Notes under the pieces: model-generated
What the model was told of the DNA's origin: nothing
Databases searched by the model: none
Seen by the model: the letters and a program-made list of their open reading frames with translations, nothing else
Position numbers and translations under genes: made by a program
Part shown: in pieces, positions 1 through 9,678 of the stretch
How positions within the stretch are numbered: the first letter of the stretch is position 1
Layout of the letters: the number at the start of each line of letters is the position of its first letter
NCBI GenBank assembly: GCA_913045175.1
Contig: CAJWQG010000017.1
Coordinates: forward strand, 1 to 61,478
Source of the DNA: an uncultured Gammaproteobacteria bacterium
GTDB taxonomy: Bacteria > Pseudomonadota > Gammaproteobacteria > Pseudomonadales > Azotimanducaceae
Length of the DNA stretch: 61,478 nt
Direction: 5' to 3'

Positions 1-726
1 TGGGACACTGGCATTCTTGAGCCCAAGGGATAGCGGGGAACCACTACAGCTACTCCTACTTACGGGGCACTGCGGGCCCATACCACTAGTACTGCTAATA
101 ACGACAAGTACTGGTAAGTAGGAGTAGTGGTACTGCTGACTGCGTCTGACTATGACTGTCTGGTGGCTGTGGGTTTCTGCACTCCCCTCCGCCGCTTTGC
201 GGCGGTAACCAATTTTCGTGAAACACCAGCGAGTCCAGTGCCTCCTCTGTCCCGTGGTGAAATCACCACGCATTTTCTGGAATCTTCGGACCCTGCTGAA
301 GCCTATCTAGACAACCTGGCAACTCGCGCAAGCATGTATCGAGGATTCAATCTTATTCTCGGCGACGGTGACAATTTTTTTTACTACAGCAATCAATTGG
401 AAGAAAGCATCAAGCTTGAGCCAGGGTTCTACGGCTTAAGTAATCAACTAATTGATTGCGACTGGCCAAAAGTCAGTGAGGGCAGAGAAAAGCTACGCTC
501 AAAGATCGAGTCGAAAGGTCTGGACCAGATACTGTTTAATCTTCTTTCAGACGAGGGAGACAGTCGAGCGTTTTCCAACAGTTTTATCGCATCAGCAGAA
601 TACGGTACTCGCTCACAGAGCGTGATGACTCACCGAACAGACGGAACCATAAAGTTTTCAGAAAAGAACTTTTCAAAGAACGGAAGGCCAGAGTCCAGCG
701 AGTCGTTTACTTTTTCAATCCTCTAG
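1..726 (+). pseudogene. NRDE/TANGO2-family (DUF833) protein, 5' part degraded or truncated
   Basis: The open frame from 127 to 726 carries the family's central motifs: RRFAAVTNFRE, SRGE, GFNLILGD, YYSNQ, GLSNQLID and WPKV. The family's opening block, which contains Asn-Arg-Asp-Glu near residue 15, is absent. Frame 1 upstream begins WDTGIL, resembling the usual approach to a G-x-D-x-GGTW block, but then meets stops at 31-33 and 115-117 and runs through about 110 bp of low-complexity sequence. The ATG at 127 is therefore probably not a natural start. The gene converges on ptsP and shares its stop tetranucleotide. The molecular function of the family is poorly defined (heme handling has been proposed for eukaryotic TANGO2). 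Family assignment is firm. Whether the damage is real or a contig-end artefact is open. Confidence 0.75.
50..127. repeat. 14-bp perfect inverted repeat with 50-bp loop
   Basis: CTACTCCTACTTAC at 50-63 is exactly complementary to GTAAGTAGGAGTAG at 114-127. The loop also holds GTACTGCT at 89-96, which recurs directly at 130-137. The block sits where the conserved GGTW region of the NRDE-family gene should be encoded and contains stops in that frame. It could be a small insertion or an assembly foldback at a contig end. Confidence 0.6.
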
Positions 727-3011
727 CGAGAGCGAATTACCTGCCCCAATCCGGCTTTTCGCAGTTCCTCATCCACAAAGTTCTTAATGAGATATGCGTT
801 GTCCATCTTCAGCGTCTGATTGAGAATAAGTTTCGCTTTTTCTAACGAGAAATTGGATAGCGCCCACTTAACCATCAATAGGTTCGTCGCATTCATAGAC
901 AAAACATCGTAGCCCATCGCGGTCAACAACAGTGCCGCAGAAGGGCTTCCAGCCATCTCGCCACAAACGCCGACCGGTTTCCCTTCCGCATGAGCCGCGG
1001 TGACGACGTGCTGCAGCGCCTGCAAAACTGCAGGGTGAAATTCCTGGAAAAGTTCAGCCACCTGGGCGTTGTTACGATCTACCGCGAGCATATATTGAAT
1101 CAGGTCATTACTTCCGACAGAGAGAAAGTCGACTCTCTTTGCGATGTCTCCCGCCTGATACACAGCAGCAGGTACCTCAATCATCACACCGACGTCTGGC
1201 ATCTCAACCTCCACACCCTCTTCAATGATTTCACGGTAGCAACGTGCAATCAGACGTTGGGCTTCATCAATCTCCGCGATGCTGGTTACCATGGGTAACA
1301 TTATCCGCAAATCATTATCTATACCTTCGTTAGCCTTAATCATCGCGCGAACCTGTGCAACGAAAATTTCCCGGTGATCCAGGGTCACCCTGATTCCTCT
1401 CCAGCCCAGGAAAGGGTTTTCCTCCTCAATAGGAAAGTATGAAAGTGACTTGTCACCACCAATATCAAGGGTGCGCATTGTCACCGGTCGTGGATGAAAT
1501 GCCTGTAGATGTTCACAGTATATAAGTCGCTGTTCTTCTTCTGTGGGAAACCGGTCCTTCATCATGAAATGAACCTCTGTACGATAGAGCCCCACACCTT
1601 CTGCGCCTCGTCCAAGAGATCTTGCGATATCCGTTAATAGTCCTGTGTTAACCCACATCCTGACTCGATGCCCATCTTTCATGACACAAGGTGTATCGGC
1701 AAGGTCCGAAAGACCATCAATTAATTCTTCTTCCTCTTTAATGATATTGTCATAGTACGTCAGATGCTCTTTACTCGGCGTTGCAATCACCGAACCACCA
1801 AAGCCATCGACAATGACAGGCCTACCTTCTATCCATTCGGTAGGAAAGTTTTCGATACCCATAACCGCAGGTGTACCCATCGCCTCGGCAAGTATCGCGA
1901 CGTGCGAGTTCGCTGAACCGCTTACCGAAATAAACCCCTTCAGCTTTTCAACGGGTACTGAAGCAAGTTCGGTTGCCGTGAGGGTTTCTCCTACCAGTAC
2001 CGTTTCTTCCGGATAATCTTGCTTCTCAGAGTCAGTGCTTTGTAACTTTGCAAGCACACGTATGCCAAGGTCCCTAATATCCATACCTCGTTCACGAAGA
2101 TATTCATCCTCCATGGACTCAAAGTTGGATACATGAGATTCAATTACTTTCCTTAGCGCTCCCTGCGCCCACTGCCCCTGCTCAATCACGCTAACTACTT
2201 CCCCAGTGATCTCGGCGTCATCCAGCATCTGCAGGTAAGCCTCGAATAGCCCAAGCTCACCAGGACGTAGTTGCGATTCCAGGCGATCGAAAAAACCTCG
2301 AATCTCTTCACGTGTTTCCTCAATGGCACGTGAGAATCGTTCTTTCTCCCGGGATATGTCATCAATCCTTCTTTCCGGGACACTACCGAGATCAGCCTTT
2401 GGGTATATAACGACAGCAGTCCCTAATCCGACCCCGGAGGAACCTGACAATCCTCTGAACTCTCGCGATGGAACGTCAGTGGACGTGCCCGCCAGGAGCA
2501 AATCTCCTGACACGATTGCATGTGCAATAACACCAGCGAGCTGCGCTGAAAGTGTTATCAGAAACGCTTCTTCACTTTCGTCAAAACGACGGGCTTCTTT
2601 TTGTTGTACCACCAAAACGCCAAGGATCCGGCGATGATGAATAATGGGTACACCCAGGAATGAGTGAAACGGTTCTTCGCCAAGATCATCGATGTGTCGG
2701 TTTCTAGGATGGCTTTGCGCATCCTCCAGATTGATGGGTTCTGCCCTCTCACCGACGAGACCAACCAGCCCCTCATCCAGCTCCAGAGTAACAACTCCTA
2801 CCGCCTCGGGGTTAAGGCCTCTAGTGGCCATAAACACATACTTTTCTCGGGATTCGTCCTTGAGGTAGACGCTACACACCTGTGTATGCATCTCTTTTTT
2901 GACTTGCTCCACCATAATGTCCAGCGAAGTCTTAAGATCACCCGCGGACAAAACTTCCTGCACTACACGACGCAGGATTCGTGGAAACTCAGACGAAAAC
3001 TGCCCGGACAT
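723..3011 (-). CDS. ptsP: Phosphoenolpyruvate-protein phosphotransferase PtsP (EI-Ntr)
   Basis: First enzyme of the nitrogen phosphotransferase system: it autophosphorylates from PEP and passes the phosphate to NPr. An N-terminal GAF domain (about residues 15-150, with TQVCSVYL and FMATRGL) is followed by the PEP-utilising swivel domain with SGSANSHVAILAEAMGTP (active His near 370), then the PEP-binding barrel with LPMVTS, GSNDLIQY and GVCGEMAG. At about 762 residues it is close to E. coli PtsP. I chose the ATG at 3009-3011. It follows GGGATAATA and clears the end of rppH; a GTG at 3032 would overlap rppH by 19 nt and has no clear ribosome site. It lies directly downstream of rppH, as in many gammaproteobacteria, and ends tail-to-tail with the NRDE-family gene. 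Confidence 0.96.
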   Translation of the reverse strand: MSGQFSSEFPRILRRVVQEVLSAGDLKTSLDIMVEQVKKEMHTQVCSVYLKDESREKYVFMATRGLNPEAVGVVTLELDEGLVGLVGERAEPINLEDAQSHPRNRHIDDLGEEPFHSFLGVPIIHHRRILGVLVVQQKEARRFDESEEAFLITLSAQLAGVIAHAIVSGDLLLAGTSTDVPSREFRGLSGSSGVGLGTAVVIYPKADLGSVPERRIDDISREKERFSRAIEETREEIRGFFDRLESQLRPGELGLFEAYLQMLDDAEITGEVVSVIEQGQWAQGALRKVIESHVSNFESMEDEYLRERGMDIRDLGIRVLAKLQSTDSEKQDYPEETVLVGETLTATELASVPVEKLKGFISVSGSANSHVAILAEAMGTPAVMGIENFPTEWIEGRPVIVDGFGGSVIATPSKEHLTYYDNIIKEEEELIDGLSDLADTPCVMKDGHRVRMWVNTGLLTDIARSLGRGAEGVGLYRTEVHFMMKDRFPTEEEQRLIYCEHLQAFHPRPVTMRTLDIGGDKSLSYFPIEEENPFLGWRGIRVTLDHREIFVAQVRAMIKANEGIDNDLRIMLPMVTSIAEIDEAQRLIARCYREIIEEGVEVEMPDVGVMIEVPAAVYQAGDIAKRVDFLSVGSNDLIQYMLAVDRNNAQVAELFQEFHPAVLQALQHVVTAAHAEGKPVGVCGEMAGSPSAALLLTAMGYDVLSMNATNLLMVKWALSNFSLEKAKLILNQTLKMDNAYLIKNFVDEELRKAGLGQVIRSR

Positions 3012-3013
3012 TA

Positions 3014-3499
3014 TTATCCCGTGGCCAGACACTTGGATAAAAACGGGGCCAATTCTTTCATCGCCCGGCGATATACATCCTGCTTAAAAAGAACCACTTG
3101 TCCCAATGGGTACCAGTAACTAACCCACTGACACAGGTCAAATTCTGGTGTGTCAGAATGATCGAAAGTTATCGCGCTATCATCCGAAAGCATCTTTAAC
3201 ATAAACCACTTTTGTTTCTGTCCAACAAAACCACTGGTATTCTGCCGCAGCATCCTTTTCGGAAGGCGATATCTCAACCAACCTTTGGTACAACCGACAA
3301 TTTCAACACTATCATCGTTTAACCCGATCTCTTCCTGCAGTTCCCTGTAAAGGGCATCTTCAGGAGACTCGTGAGACTTGATCCCGCCTTGTGGAAACTG
3401 CCAGGCATCCTGCCCAACCCGACGCGCCCACAAAACCTGACCGGCATCATTCGCCACTATGATTCCCACATTGGGCCTGAAACCGTACCCATCTATCAC
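3014..3499 (-). CDS. rppH: RNA pyrophosphohydrolase RppH (Nudix)
   Basis: Removes pyrophosphate from the 5' end of mRNAs and so starts RNase E-dependent decay. The Nudix box is complete: [20 protein letters not shown] followed by IGL (about residues 38-60), with the family's opening GFRPNVGII and the substrate-side WQFPQGG. The protein has 161 residues; E. coli RppH is slightly longer at its tail. The start is GTG at 3497-3499. It is immediately upstream of ptsP in an evident two-gene operon, the same pairing found in Pseudomonas and E. coli. Confidence 0.95.
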   Translation of the reverse strand: MIDGYGFRPNVGIIVANDAGQVLWARRVGQDAWQFPQGGIKSHESPEDALYRELQEEIGLNDDSVEIVGCTKGWLRYRLPKRMLRQNTSGFVGQKQKWFMLKMLSDDSAITFDHSDTPEFDLCQWVSYWYPLGQVVLFKQDVYRRAMKELAPFLSKCLATG

Positions 3500-3618
3500 A
3501 ATGCGCCCTGACTTTTAATATTGCTCGCATTGTCTCTGAATATCCAACGTTCGGCAAACCACCATCGTCGTTGTCTTAAAAGCAAGCTACACTAACCAAA
3601 ATATCCTTGGAGTTGGTT

Positions 3619-4275
3619 TTGGCACTCGCAATTTTTGACCTTGATGAAACGCTCATCGCTATCGATAGCGACCACGCGTGGGGGCAATATGTCATTGACA
3701 AAGGATTGGTCGATGCAAAACGGCACAAGGAACAGAATGATCAGTTTTTCGCCGATTACAAAAGAGGTGAACTCGACATCCAAGCTTATCTAAGCTTCAC
3801 CTCTGCCCTGTTACCAAACTTCGACATTGACGAGCTGGATGACCTTCGAAACGACTTCGCAACCAACGTAATAAAGCCGTACGTATTGCCCAAAGCCCAG
3901 GATCTGGTGGATCAACATCGCGGTAAAGGCGATCGTCTTTTGATTATTTCTGCTACCAATCGCTTCATCACCGAGCCTATTGCAGACTTCTTTGACGTCG
4001 ACACCTTAATCGCCCCAACACCCGAGATTCTCAACAATCGATACACCGGGAACATCCTGGGAACTCCGAGTTATGGCATAGGTAAGGTGACTTGCCTGAA
4101 CGAATGGATGGAAACAACCGACGAGACACTGGATGGTAGTTTCTTCTATTCTGATTCTCATAACGACTTGCCTTTACTGCGTGTGGTCGCCAACCCAGTA
4201 GCCGTCGACCCTGACGACATCCTCCACGCGGAAGCAGAGAAAGAAAAATGGCCTATCGTCAGCTTAAGAAGCTAG
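3619..4275 (+). CDS. HAD-superfamily (IB, SerB-like) phosphatase
   Basis: A haloacid-dehalogenase hydrolase. The catalytic motif I is AIFDLDETL at the N-terminus (two Asp), motif II is LIISAT (residues near 110) and the late motif is YSDSHNDLPLL, which provides the Mg-binding Asp pair. The helical cap between motifs I and II fits subfamily IB, often annotated HAD-IB or phosphoserine-phosphatase-like. The substrate cannot be read from sequence. Three TTG codons are possible starts. I chose the one at 3619 because GGAG sits six bases upstream and the product opens MALAIFDLD, the usual family start (218 residues). It is divergent from rppH and overlaps the next gene by 28 nt. Confidence 0.85.
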   Translation: MALAIFDLDETLIAIDSDHAWGQYVIDKGLVDAKRHKEQNDQFFADYKRGELDIQAYLSFTSALLPNFDIDELDDLRNDFATNVIKPYVLPKAQDLVDQHRGKGDRLLIISATNRFITEPIADFFDVDTLIAPTPEILNNRYTGNILGTPSYGIGKVTCLNEWMETTDETLDGSFFYSDSHNDLPLLRVVANPVAVDPDDILHAEAEKEKWPIVSLRS

Positions 4276-5237
4276 TTCTTCTCGTAATAGTTAGCCTGGC
4301 CTCGTCCTGTGCGGATGAGCCAGATAAGCCGGACATTGCTATCATGGCATCCCTTGCTACGGGACTCCACATAGAAAATCAGATCAGGGCAACTGAAAAA
4401 TTTTCTACGCTTGAGAATTCGATAAATGAATTCCTTTCTACACCCAATCCCCAAACATTAATCGCGCTACAGAATGACTGGATCAATGCGCACGATGCAT
4501 TGCTAAAAGTAAAATTTCTTACTCACGCACCAAATAGTCAGCGACTGGTGGAGCAAATTGATCCATGGCCAATAGCCCCGGGGTTTCTTGATGCTCTGCC
4601 GCTCTATCCAGAGTCAGGAATCGTCTCGGACATCTCGGTTCCAATCACCGAAGAAAGCATTCGTGAACAACATCAATTCACCGACCCAAGTGAAGCTTCA
4701 CTTGGGTTTCATGTCATTGAGTATTTGGTGTTTTCGAGGTCGACAGAAGATTTTATGACATCGAATGACCCCAGGGTAAAACGGAGAAGGCAATTGCTCG
4801 CCACGGTCACTGATAGCCTTGCATCAGATCTGGAGGCCTACCTGAATATTCCTTTATTCGCTGACGATTCAGTACCCTCCCTCCACCAGATGATCATATT
4901 TCTCGAACAAGGAATAAGCCAGCTCCATGGAGAGTCCCTTCAACTCATAGTCGATCCCCACTCCGGGGATTCAAACAAAAGCCGCGAGAACCTCCAAATT
5001 CAAATAGACATAATCAAGCAAATGATTTTCGAGCCGGTAAACCTGGGATCACAGTTAGTCCACCTGGACGCCGTCCTGGCAAGAGATGTCATCCATACAG
5101 TGCGAGAGGTATCCAGTTTGCTCGACGCTAATGCTACTGATGAAGATATCGCGCAGCGTTGCTCATCCCTTATAGAAGGCCTGGACCATCAAATGCGGAG
5201 CTTCGTCAGCGCGATCGAAACGACGAGGGCTAACTAG
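4248..5237 (+). CDS. Imelysin-like (peptidase M75 family) lipoprotein
   Basis: The N-terminus is a lipoprotein signal: KK followed by [13 protein letters not shown], with lipobox Cys21. The protein should be lipid-anchored in the envelope. The imelysin GxHxxE signature is present as [10 protein letters not shown] near residue 152. Imelysins are mostly linked to iron uptake and are not proven proteases. The gene starts 28 nt inside the HAD gene, so the two are probably translated together. It converges on gcvPB and both genes use the same CTAG for their stops. The fold family is clear; the ligand and partner are unknown. Confidence 0.82.
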   Translation: MAYRQLKKLVLLVIVSLASSCADEPDKPDIAIMASLATGLHIENQIRATEKFSTLENSINEFLSTPNPQTLIALQNDWINAHDALLKVKFLTHAPNSQRLVEQIDPWPIAPGFLDALPLYPESGIVSDISVPITEESIREQHQFTDPSEASLGFHVIEYLVFSRSTEDFMTSNDPRVKRRRQLLATVTDSLASDLEAYLNIPLFADDSVPSLHQMIIFLEQGISQLHGESLQLIVDPHSGDSNKSRENLQIQIDIIKQMIFEPVNLGSQLVHLDAVLARDVIHTVREVSSLLDANATDEDIAQRCSSLIEGLDHQMRSFVSAIETTRAN

Positions 5238-6694
5238 TTATTGTCCAAAAATTCTGGCGAATAGGTCAGATCCAGGTCTCTGGCAGCCTTAACATCATCC
5301 AGCCTCTTTACCGGCATGGTGTGAGGTGCTTGTTTAAGTAGATCAGGCGTCTCTCTGGCCTCATTTAATATCTCGACCATTGCCTCTACAAACCCGTCAA
5401 TTTCCTCGCGAGTTTCAGTCTCAGTCGGTTCAATAAGCAGACACTCGGGCACCAACAAGGGAAAATAGGTTGTGGGTGCATGAAACCCATAGTCGAGTAA
5501 GCGTTTAGCAAAGTCCATCGCTGTAACACCAAGGTCCCTGGCCTCGTCCGCGAGCGTAACGATAAACTCGTGTGTTGCTCGGCGCTCCGGATAAGCAAGA
5601 CGAAATCCAGCTTGGGTCAATTGCTTGGCCATATAGTTGGCATTGAGCGTCGCATACTCACCGACTCGGTGCATCCCCTGGTTACCCAATAGTCGCGCAT
5701 AGGCATATGCTCGCAACAAAATTCCCGCATTACCCATGAAAGCGGATAAATGCCCGATACTTAAAGGTAATTCAGATTGATCAATCCAACGATAGTCATC
5801 ACCATCCTTGCCCACAACCGGTGTAGGAACGAAAGGCATAAGCTTCTCGCCAACACCCACTGGGCCAGACCCTGGCCCACCACCGCCATGAGGAGTCGCA
5901 AAGGTCTTGTGCAGATTCATATGAAGCACATCAAAGCCCATGTCACCCGGCTTAACCTTGCCTAATATTGCATTGAGATTAGCACCGTCGTAGTACAACA
6001 ATCCGCCAACATCATGCACCACCTTGGCAATCTCCTGAATCCGACGCTCAAAAACACCGCACGTCGAAGGGTTAGTCATCATCAGTCCAGCAGTTTGCGG
6101 CCCCACTGCGCTCTTCAATTCGTCAATGTCAACATCACCATCCCTGGTTACACCAACTTCTCTAACCTTATATCCACACATTACTGCTGTGGCAGGATTG
6201 GTCCCGTGTGCAGCGCTGGGGATGAGAATCTCCGTACGGTCCGTATCTTTCCGGTGTTCGTGATATGCCCTGATCATCGCGACACCTGCAAACTCACCCT
6301 GAGCACCTGCCATTGGAGTCAACGACACCGCCTGCATACCAGTGACGTCTTTTAGATATTCCTGCAGTTCATACATACACGCTAAAAAGCCCTGACTGTT
6401 CTGTTCCGGTGCCAGGGGATGACGATTCAAAAAACCAGGCAGGCTTGCAGCACGATGAGCTCCCCGAGGGTTGTACTTCATAGTGCACGAGCCCAGTGGA
6501 TAAAACTGACCATCGATGGAGAAATTCTTTTTCGATAGATTGGTAAAATGTCGCACCACCTGCAGCTCAGAAACTTCCGGTAACCCAGGTGACTCACTCC
6601 TCAAGTGTGCGCTTGGTATGTCAGTGACGGGAACAGCCTCTTCGAATTGTGCCGTCGCACTCCGACCTTCACTGGATAGCTCAAATATCAACAT
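5234..6694 (-). CDS. gcvPB: Glycine dehydrogenase (decarboxylating) subunit 2, P-protein
   Basis: C-terminal half of the split glycine decarboxylase, the PLP-dependent P-protein of the glycine cleavage system. The PLP lysine lies in [16 protein letters not shown] near residue 263. [11 protein letters not shown] near the N-terminus and [13 protein letters not shown] are hallmark strings. Length 486 residues, normal for the two-subunit form; E. coli has one fused GcvP instead. It overlaps the end of gcvPA by 7 nt and is last in the gcvT-gcvH-gcvPA-gcvPB order. Confidence 0.96.
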   Translation of the reverse strand: MLIFELSSEGRSATAQFEEAVPVTDIPSAHLRSESPGLPEVSELQVVRHFTNLSKKNFSIDGQFYPLGSCTMKYNPRGAHRAASLPGFLNRHPLAPEQNSQGFLACMYELQEYLKDVTGMQAVSLTPMAGAQGEFAGVAMIRAYHEHRKDTDRTEILIPSAAHGTNPATAVMCGYKVREVGVTRDGDVDIDELKSAVGPQTAGLMMTNPSTCGVFERRIQEIAKVVHDVGGLLYYDGANLNAILGKVKPGDMGFDVLHMNLHKTFATPHGGGGPGSGPVGVGEKLMPFVPTPVVGKDGDDYRWIDQSELPLSIGHLSAFMGNAGILLRAYAYARLLGNQGMHRVGEYATLNANYMAKQLTQAGFRLAYPERRATHEFIVTLADEARDLGVTAMDFAKRLLDYGFHAPTTYFPLLVPECLLIEPTETETREEIDGFVEAMVEILNEARETPDLLKQAPHTMPVKRLDDVKAARDLDLTYSPEFLDNN

Positions 6695-8052
6695 TCCTTG
6701 AGCACCTGCTCAAGGACAACAGCAAACCTCTGGAGGTCGGCTTCAGTCTTCGTCTCAGTCGTATTTGTCAGTACGCAGTCTGAAAGTTCGGGGTCTATCT
6801 GACCAAGGTCATACCCGCCAAGAACTCCCTCTGCCGACATCTTCTGCAAAACATCACCTGCGGTGGTTGGTACCTGAAATACAACTTCGTGGAAGACAGG
6901 TCCCGCAAATCGAACGGTCACACCCGGGATAGATGACACTTTGCCAATGAGTGAAGTTATATTATTGTGACTTCGAGACGCGACCGCAGCCAGACCTCTG
7001 TCTCCAAGGAGGCTCAGGTAAATGCTAGCCGCCGTGACCAGGAGGCCCTGATTGGTACATATGTTTGAAGTCGCCTTTGCTCGCCTAATGTGCTGCTCTC
7101 TTGCCTGCAGCGTGAGTGCGAAGCCTTCCTTGCCATCAAGGTCAACCGTACGACCAATAATCCGACCAGGCATTTGCCGTACTATCGATTTTCTGCAACA
7201 CATATACCCCAGATACGGTCCGCCGGAAGCAACTGGAATTCCCAGTGGCTGCGCTTCACCAACCGCAATATCTGCCCCATCTTCACCCCAATCACCCGGA
7301 GCCTTGAGTAGCGCAAGTGCCATGGGATTGGCAACACCAATAACGAGCATTCCTTCCTGGTGAGCCCAATCGGTAAGATGGTCAATATCCTCCAGCCCAC
7401 CAAAAAAATTGGGATATGGGACAACGAGACCAGCAAAATCTTTATCTTCATAGGACGCGAGTACAGTCGAGCCAAGAGTCCCGATTTCTTCGGCATAGGG
7501 TATGACTTCTATCTCAATCTGCTGATTTGAAACAATGCTCCGACACACTGCAAGGTACCTGGGGTGAATGGTTCCCGCACATAAAATGCGTTTCGACTTT
7601 GACTTTTTATTCGCCCGTACGGCCATCAGTATTGCTTCGGCAAGCGCAGTAGCACCGTCGTACACCGATGCATTGGCAACATCCAGCGCAGTAAGACGAG
7701 ACATCATGGTTTGAAACTCATAGATGAGTTGTAACGTACCCTGACTCGCCTCTGCCTGATAAGGGGTATACGCGGTTAGAAACTCTCCCCTGGCGGTAAT
7801 ATCCCACACCGCACTCGGTATGTGATGTTCATAAGCGCCAGCACCCAGAAAACTTAACGCCACATCATCCTGTGCCGCGCGCTCAGACATTAGTCGCAAC
7901 ATGGTCATCTCTGAAATACCGGCGGGAGTCTCCTTTAGCTGACCGTTCCTTAAGTCAGGTGGTATCTCATCAAACAAGGACTCAATACTGGAAACCTCAA
8001 TTGATTCCAGCATGAACCGTTCATCGTCTACAGTGTGAGGAACAAAAGGCAT
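6688..8052 (-). CDS. gcvPA: Glycine dehydrogenase (decarboxylating) subunit 1, P-protein
   Basis: N-terminal half of the split P-protein; pairs with GcvPB to decarboxylate glycine and transfer the aminomethyl group to lipoyl-GcvH. Family strings include MPFVPHT at the start, [28 protein letters not shown] (about residues 93-108) and [10 protein letters not shown]. Length 454 residues, usual for the family. It is separated from gcvH by 30 nt and overlaps gcvPB, so it is cotranscribed with both. Confidence 0.96.
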   Translation of the reverse strand: MPFVPHTVDDERFMLESIEVSSIESLFDEIPPDLRNGQLKETPAGISEMTMLRLMSERAAQDDVALSFLGAGAYEHHIPSAVWDITARGEFLTAYTPYQAEASQGTLQLIYEFQTMMSRLTALDVANASVYDGATALAEAILMAVRANKKSKSKRILCAGTIHPRYLAVCRSIVSNQQIEIEVIPYAEEIGTLGSTVLASYEDKDFAGLVVPYPNFFGGLEDIDHLTDWAHQEGMLVIGVANPMALALLKAPGDWGEDGADIAVGEAQPLGIPVASGGPYLGYMCCRKSIVRQMPGRIIGRTVDLDGKEGFALTLQAREQHIRRAKATSNICTNQGLLVTAASIYLSLLGDRGLAAVASRSHNNITSLIGKVSSIPGVTVRFAGPVFHEVVFQVPTTAGDVLQKMSAEGVLGGYDLGQIDPELSDCVLTNTTETKTEADLQRFAVVLEQVLKEC

Positions 8053-8082
8053 CGCTTACCTTATCGGATGGCTAAAAACTTA

Positions 8083-8478
8083 TCAGTGGTCCTCTTCTTC
8101 ACATACTTTTTGGTATTCCGAAGCGGTCAGGAGGGATGAAATCTCATCAAGATTGGAAGGTGTAATGTTGAAAAACCAGCCGTCGTCATAGGGAGAGTCA
8201 TTGACAATCTCGGGAGCTTCTTCCAGTTGCTCGTTAACTGCGCTTACCGTGCCAGATACCGGCGCGTAAATATCTGACGCTGCTTTAACGGACTCGACGA
8301 CACCCGCCTCATTCTTTGCGCTTACCTCACTGTTTAGTTCCGGCATTTCCACAAAAACCACGTCACCTAACGATTCCTGAGCATGGTCACTGATCCCAAC
8401 CGTCACCGTGCCGTCGTCTTCTACGCGAGCCCACTCGTGAGAATCCAAGTAATGCAAATTGTCCGGAAATTCCGCCAT
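8083..8478 (-). CDS. gcvH: Glycine cleavage system H protein
   Basis: Small lipoyl carrier that shuttles the aminomethyl group between the P, T and L proteins. The lipoylation site is [15 protein letters not shown] with Lys65. The family start is also clear ([13 protein letters not shown]). Length 131 residues, standard. It sits 6 nt downstream of gcvT, within the gcv operon. The L protein (lipoamide dehydrogenase) is not in the window and is normally supplied by another locus. Confidence 0.97.
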   Translation of the reverse strand: MAEFPDNLHYLDSHEWARVEDDGTVTVGISDHAQESLGDVVFVEMPELNSEVSAKNEAGVVESVKAASDIYAPVSGTVSAVNEQLEEAPEIVNDSPYDDGWFFNITPSNLDEISSLLTASEYQKVCEEEDH

Positions 8479-8484
8479 CGTCGT

Positions 8485-9576
8485 TTACTCCTGTTTGTTT
8501 TTCTTCCAGGCTCTATATACCTGCTTACCATTACGTACAAAAGGGGGGCGTACGAGCTCAACCGGAAAACGCTTACCCCGAATCTCGACACCAAAGTTAC
8601 CACACACCGTATCCACTCGTGCTAAGGCAATCGATCGCCCGAGCGTCGGCGAGTGCGCGCCACTGGTTATTTCCCCGACCTCTCTATCGTCGCAAAACAC
8701 CGGATAGTGTGCCCGCAAAACACCTTTCTCGTTCATCACCAGACCAACTAGTTTTCTATTGCCTTTGGTCTCTCGAAGGGCTTCTAATCCGATAAAATCT
8801 CGACCTTCTACGACTACCGTAGTCGCCATATTCGATTCATAAGGCGATACTGTTTCGTCCATATCGTTACCGTAGAGATTCATACCAGCCTCAAGCCGCA
8901 ATGTATCTCTCGCACCAAGACCGACCGGCTTAACATCAACGGACAGCAAGCGCTGCCATAACTCCTTTGCTGCATCACCCGGCAACATGATCTCAAGACC
9001 TTCTTCTCCGGTATACCCCGTGCGCGCGATAAACCAATCCTCACACCAGGCTCCTTGGAATACCTTTAGTGACCCAATGACCAACTGACAGTCAGCTTCT
9101 ACAACTTCAGTCACGCGATCGATTGCATCGGGTCCCTGGATCGCCAATATGGCAAGATCATCTCGCTCGACCAGGACACAATCCATACCTTCACTGTGCT
9201 GTTGTAACCAGTTGAGATCTTTTTCACGGGTCGCACAGTTCACCACCATCAGGTATCCGGTGGGCACGAGGTACACGATTAGATCATCCATCACGTGTCC
9301 CTGCGAATCGAGCATCGCGCTGTAGAGCGCCTTACCGGATTCCTTCAGCCGAGAGATATCATTGGCCAAAACCTTGTCGAGGAACGCCTGACTTTCTCTT
9401 CCGGAAATTTCGATGATGGTCATGTGGCTCACATCAAAAACACCTGCGTTCCTTCTAACTGCGTGGTGTTCTTCAATTTGCGAGCCGTAGTTGAGTGGCA
9501 TATCCCAACCGGCGAAATCCACCAGTTTTGCGCCCGCGTCCTGATGCAGCGCATAAAGTGGTGTTCTATGACCCAT
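8485..9576 (-). CDS. gcvT: Aminomethyltransferase, glycine cleavage T protein
   Basis: Releases ammonia from the H-protein-bound aminomethyl group and transfers the methylene to tetrahydrofolate. It opens [20 protein letters not shown], followed by [12 protein letters not shown], and carries the conserved [12 protein letters not shown] and [19 protein letters not shown]. At 363 residues it matches E. coli GcvT. It is first of the four gcv genes and 102 nt downstream of the ubiquinone hydroxylase. I looked for a glycine riboswitch in that gap and saw none. Confidence 0.97.
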   Translation of the reverse strand: MGHRTPLYALHQDAGAKLVDFAGWDMPLNYGSQIEEHHAVRRNAGVFDVSHMTIIEISGRESQAFLDKVLANDISRLKESGKALYSAMLDSQGHVMDDLIVYLVPTGYLMVVNCATREKDLNWLQQHSEGMDCVLVERDDLAILAIQGPDAIDRVTEVVEADCQLVIGSLKVFQGAWCEDWFIARTGYTGEEGLEIMLPGDAAKELWQRLLSVDVKPVGLGARDTLRLEAGMNLYGNDMDETVSPYESNMATTVVVEGRDFIGLEALRETKGNRKLVGLVMNEKGVLRAHYPVFCDDREVGEITSGAHSPTLGRSIALARVDTVCGNFGVEIRGKRFPVELVRPPFVRNGKQVYRAWKKNKQE

Positions 9577-9613
9577 GACGAATCCGGTTAGATGACAAAG
9601 CGAGTTATTCTAC

Positions 9614-9634
9614 ATGAGTCATGAGTCATGAGTA
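9614..9634. repeat. Three tandem copies of a 7-bp unit upstream of gcvT
   Basis: ATGAGTC occurs at 9614-9620 and 9621-9627, followed by ATGAGTA at 9628-9634. GTCATGAG recurs near 9660. The repeats lie in the 102-nt gap between the ubiquinone hydroxylase and gcvT, 38 nt upstream of the gcvT start. Their role is unknown; a regulator site or slippage-prone filler are both possible. Confidence 0.6.
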
Positions 9635-9678
9635 ACGCGTATTGAGTTGAGACGTAGAAGTCATGAGCTCGATCTGTT

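Noticed and set aside
2664-3119. Plus-strand open frame across the ptsP/rppH junction
   Set aside because: Both underlying genes on the minus strand are clear; the plus-strand product has no recognisable domain.
9577-9678. Glycine riboswitch before gcvT
   Set aside because: The gap is only about 100 nt, mostly repeats, and lacks the conserved glycine aptamer core.
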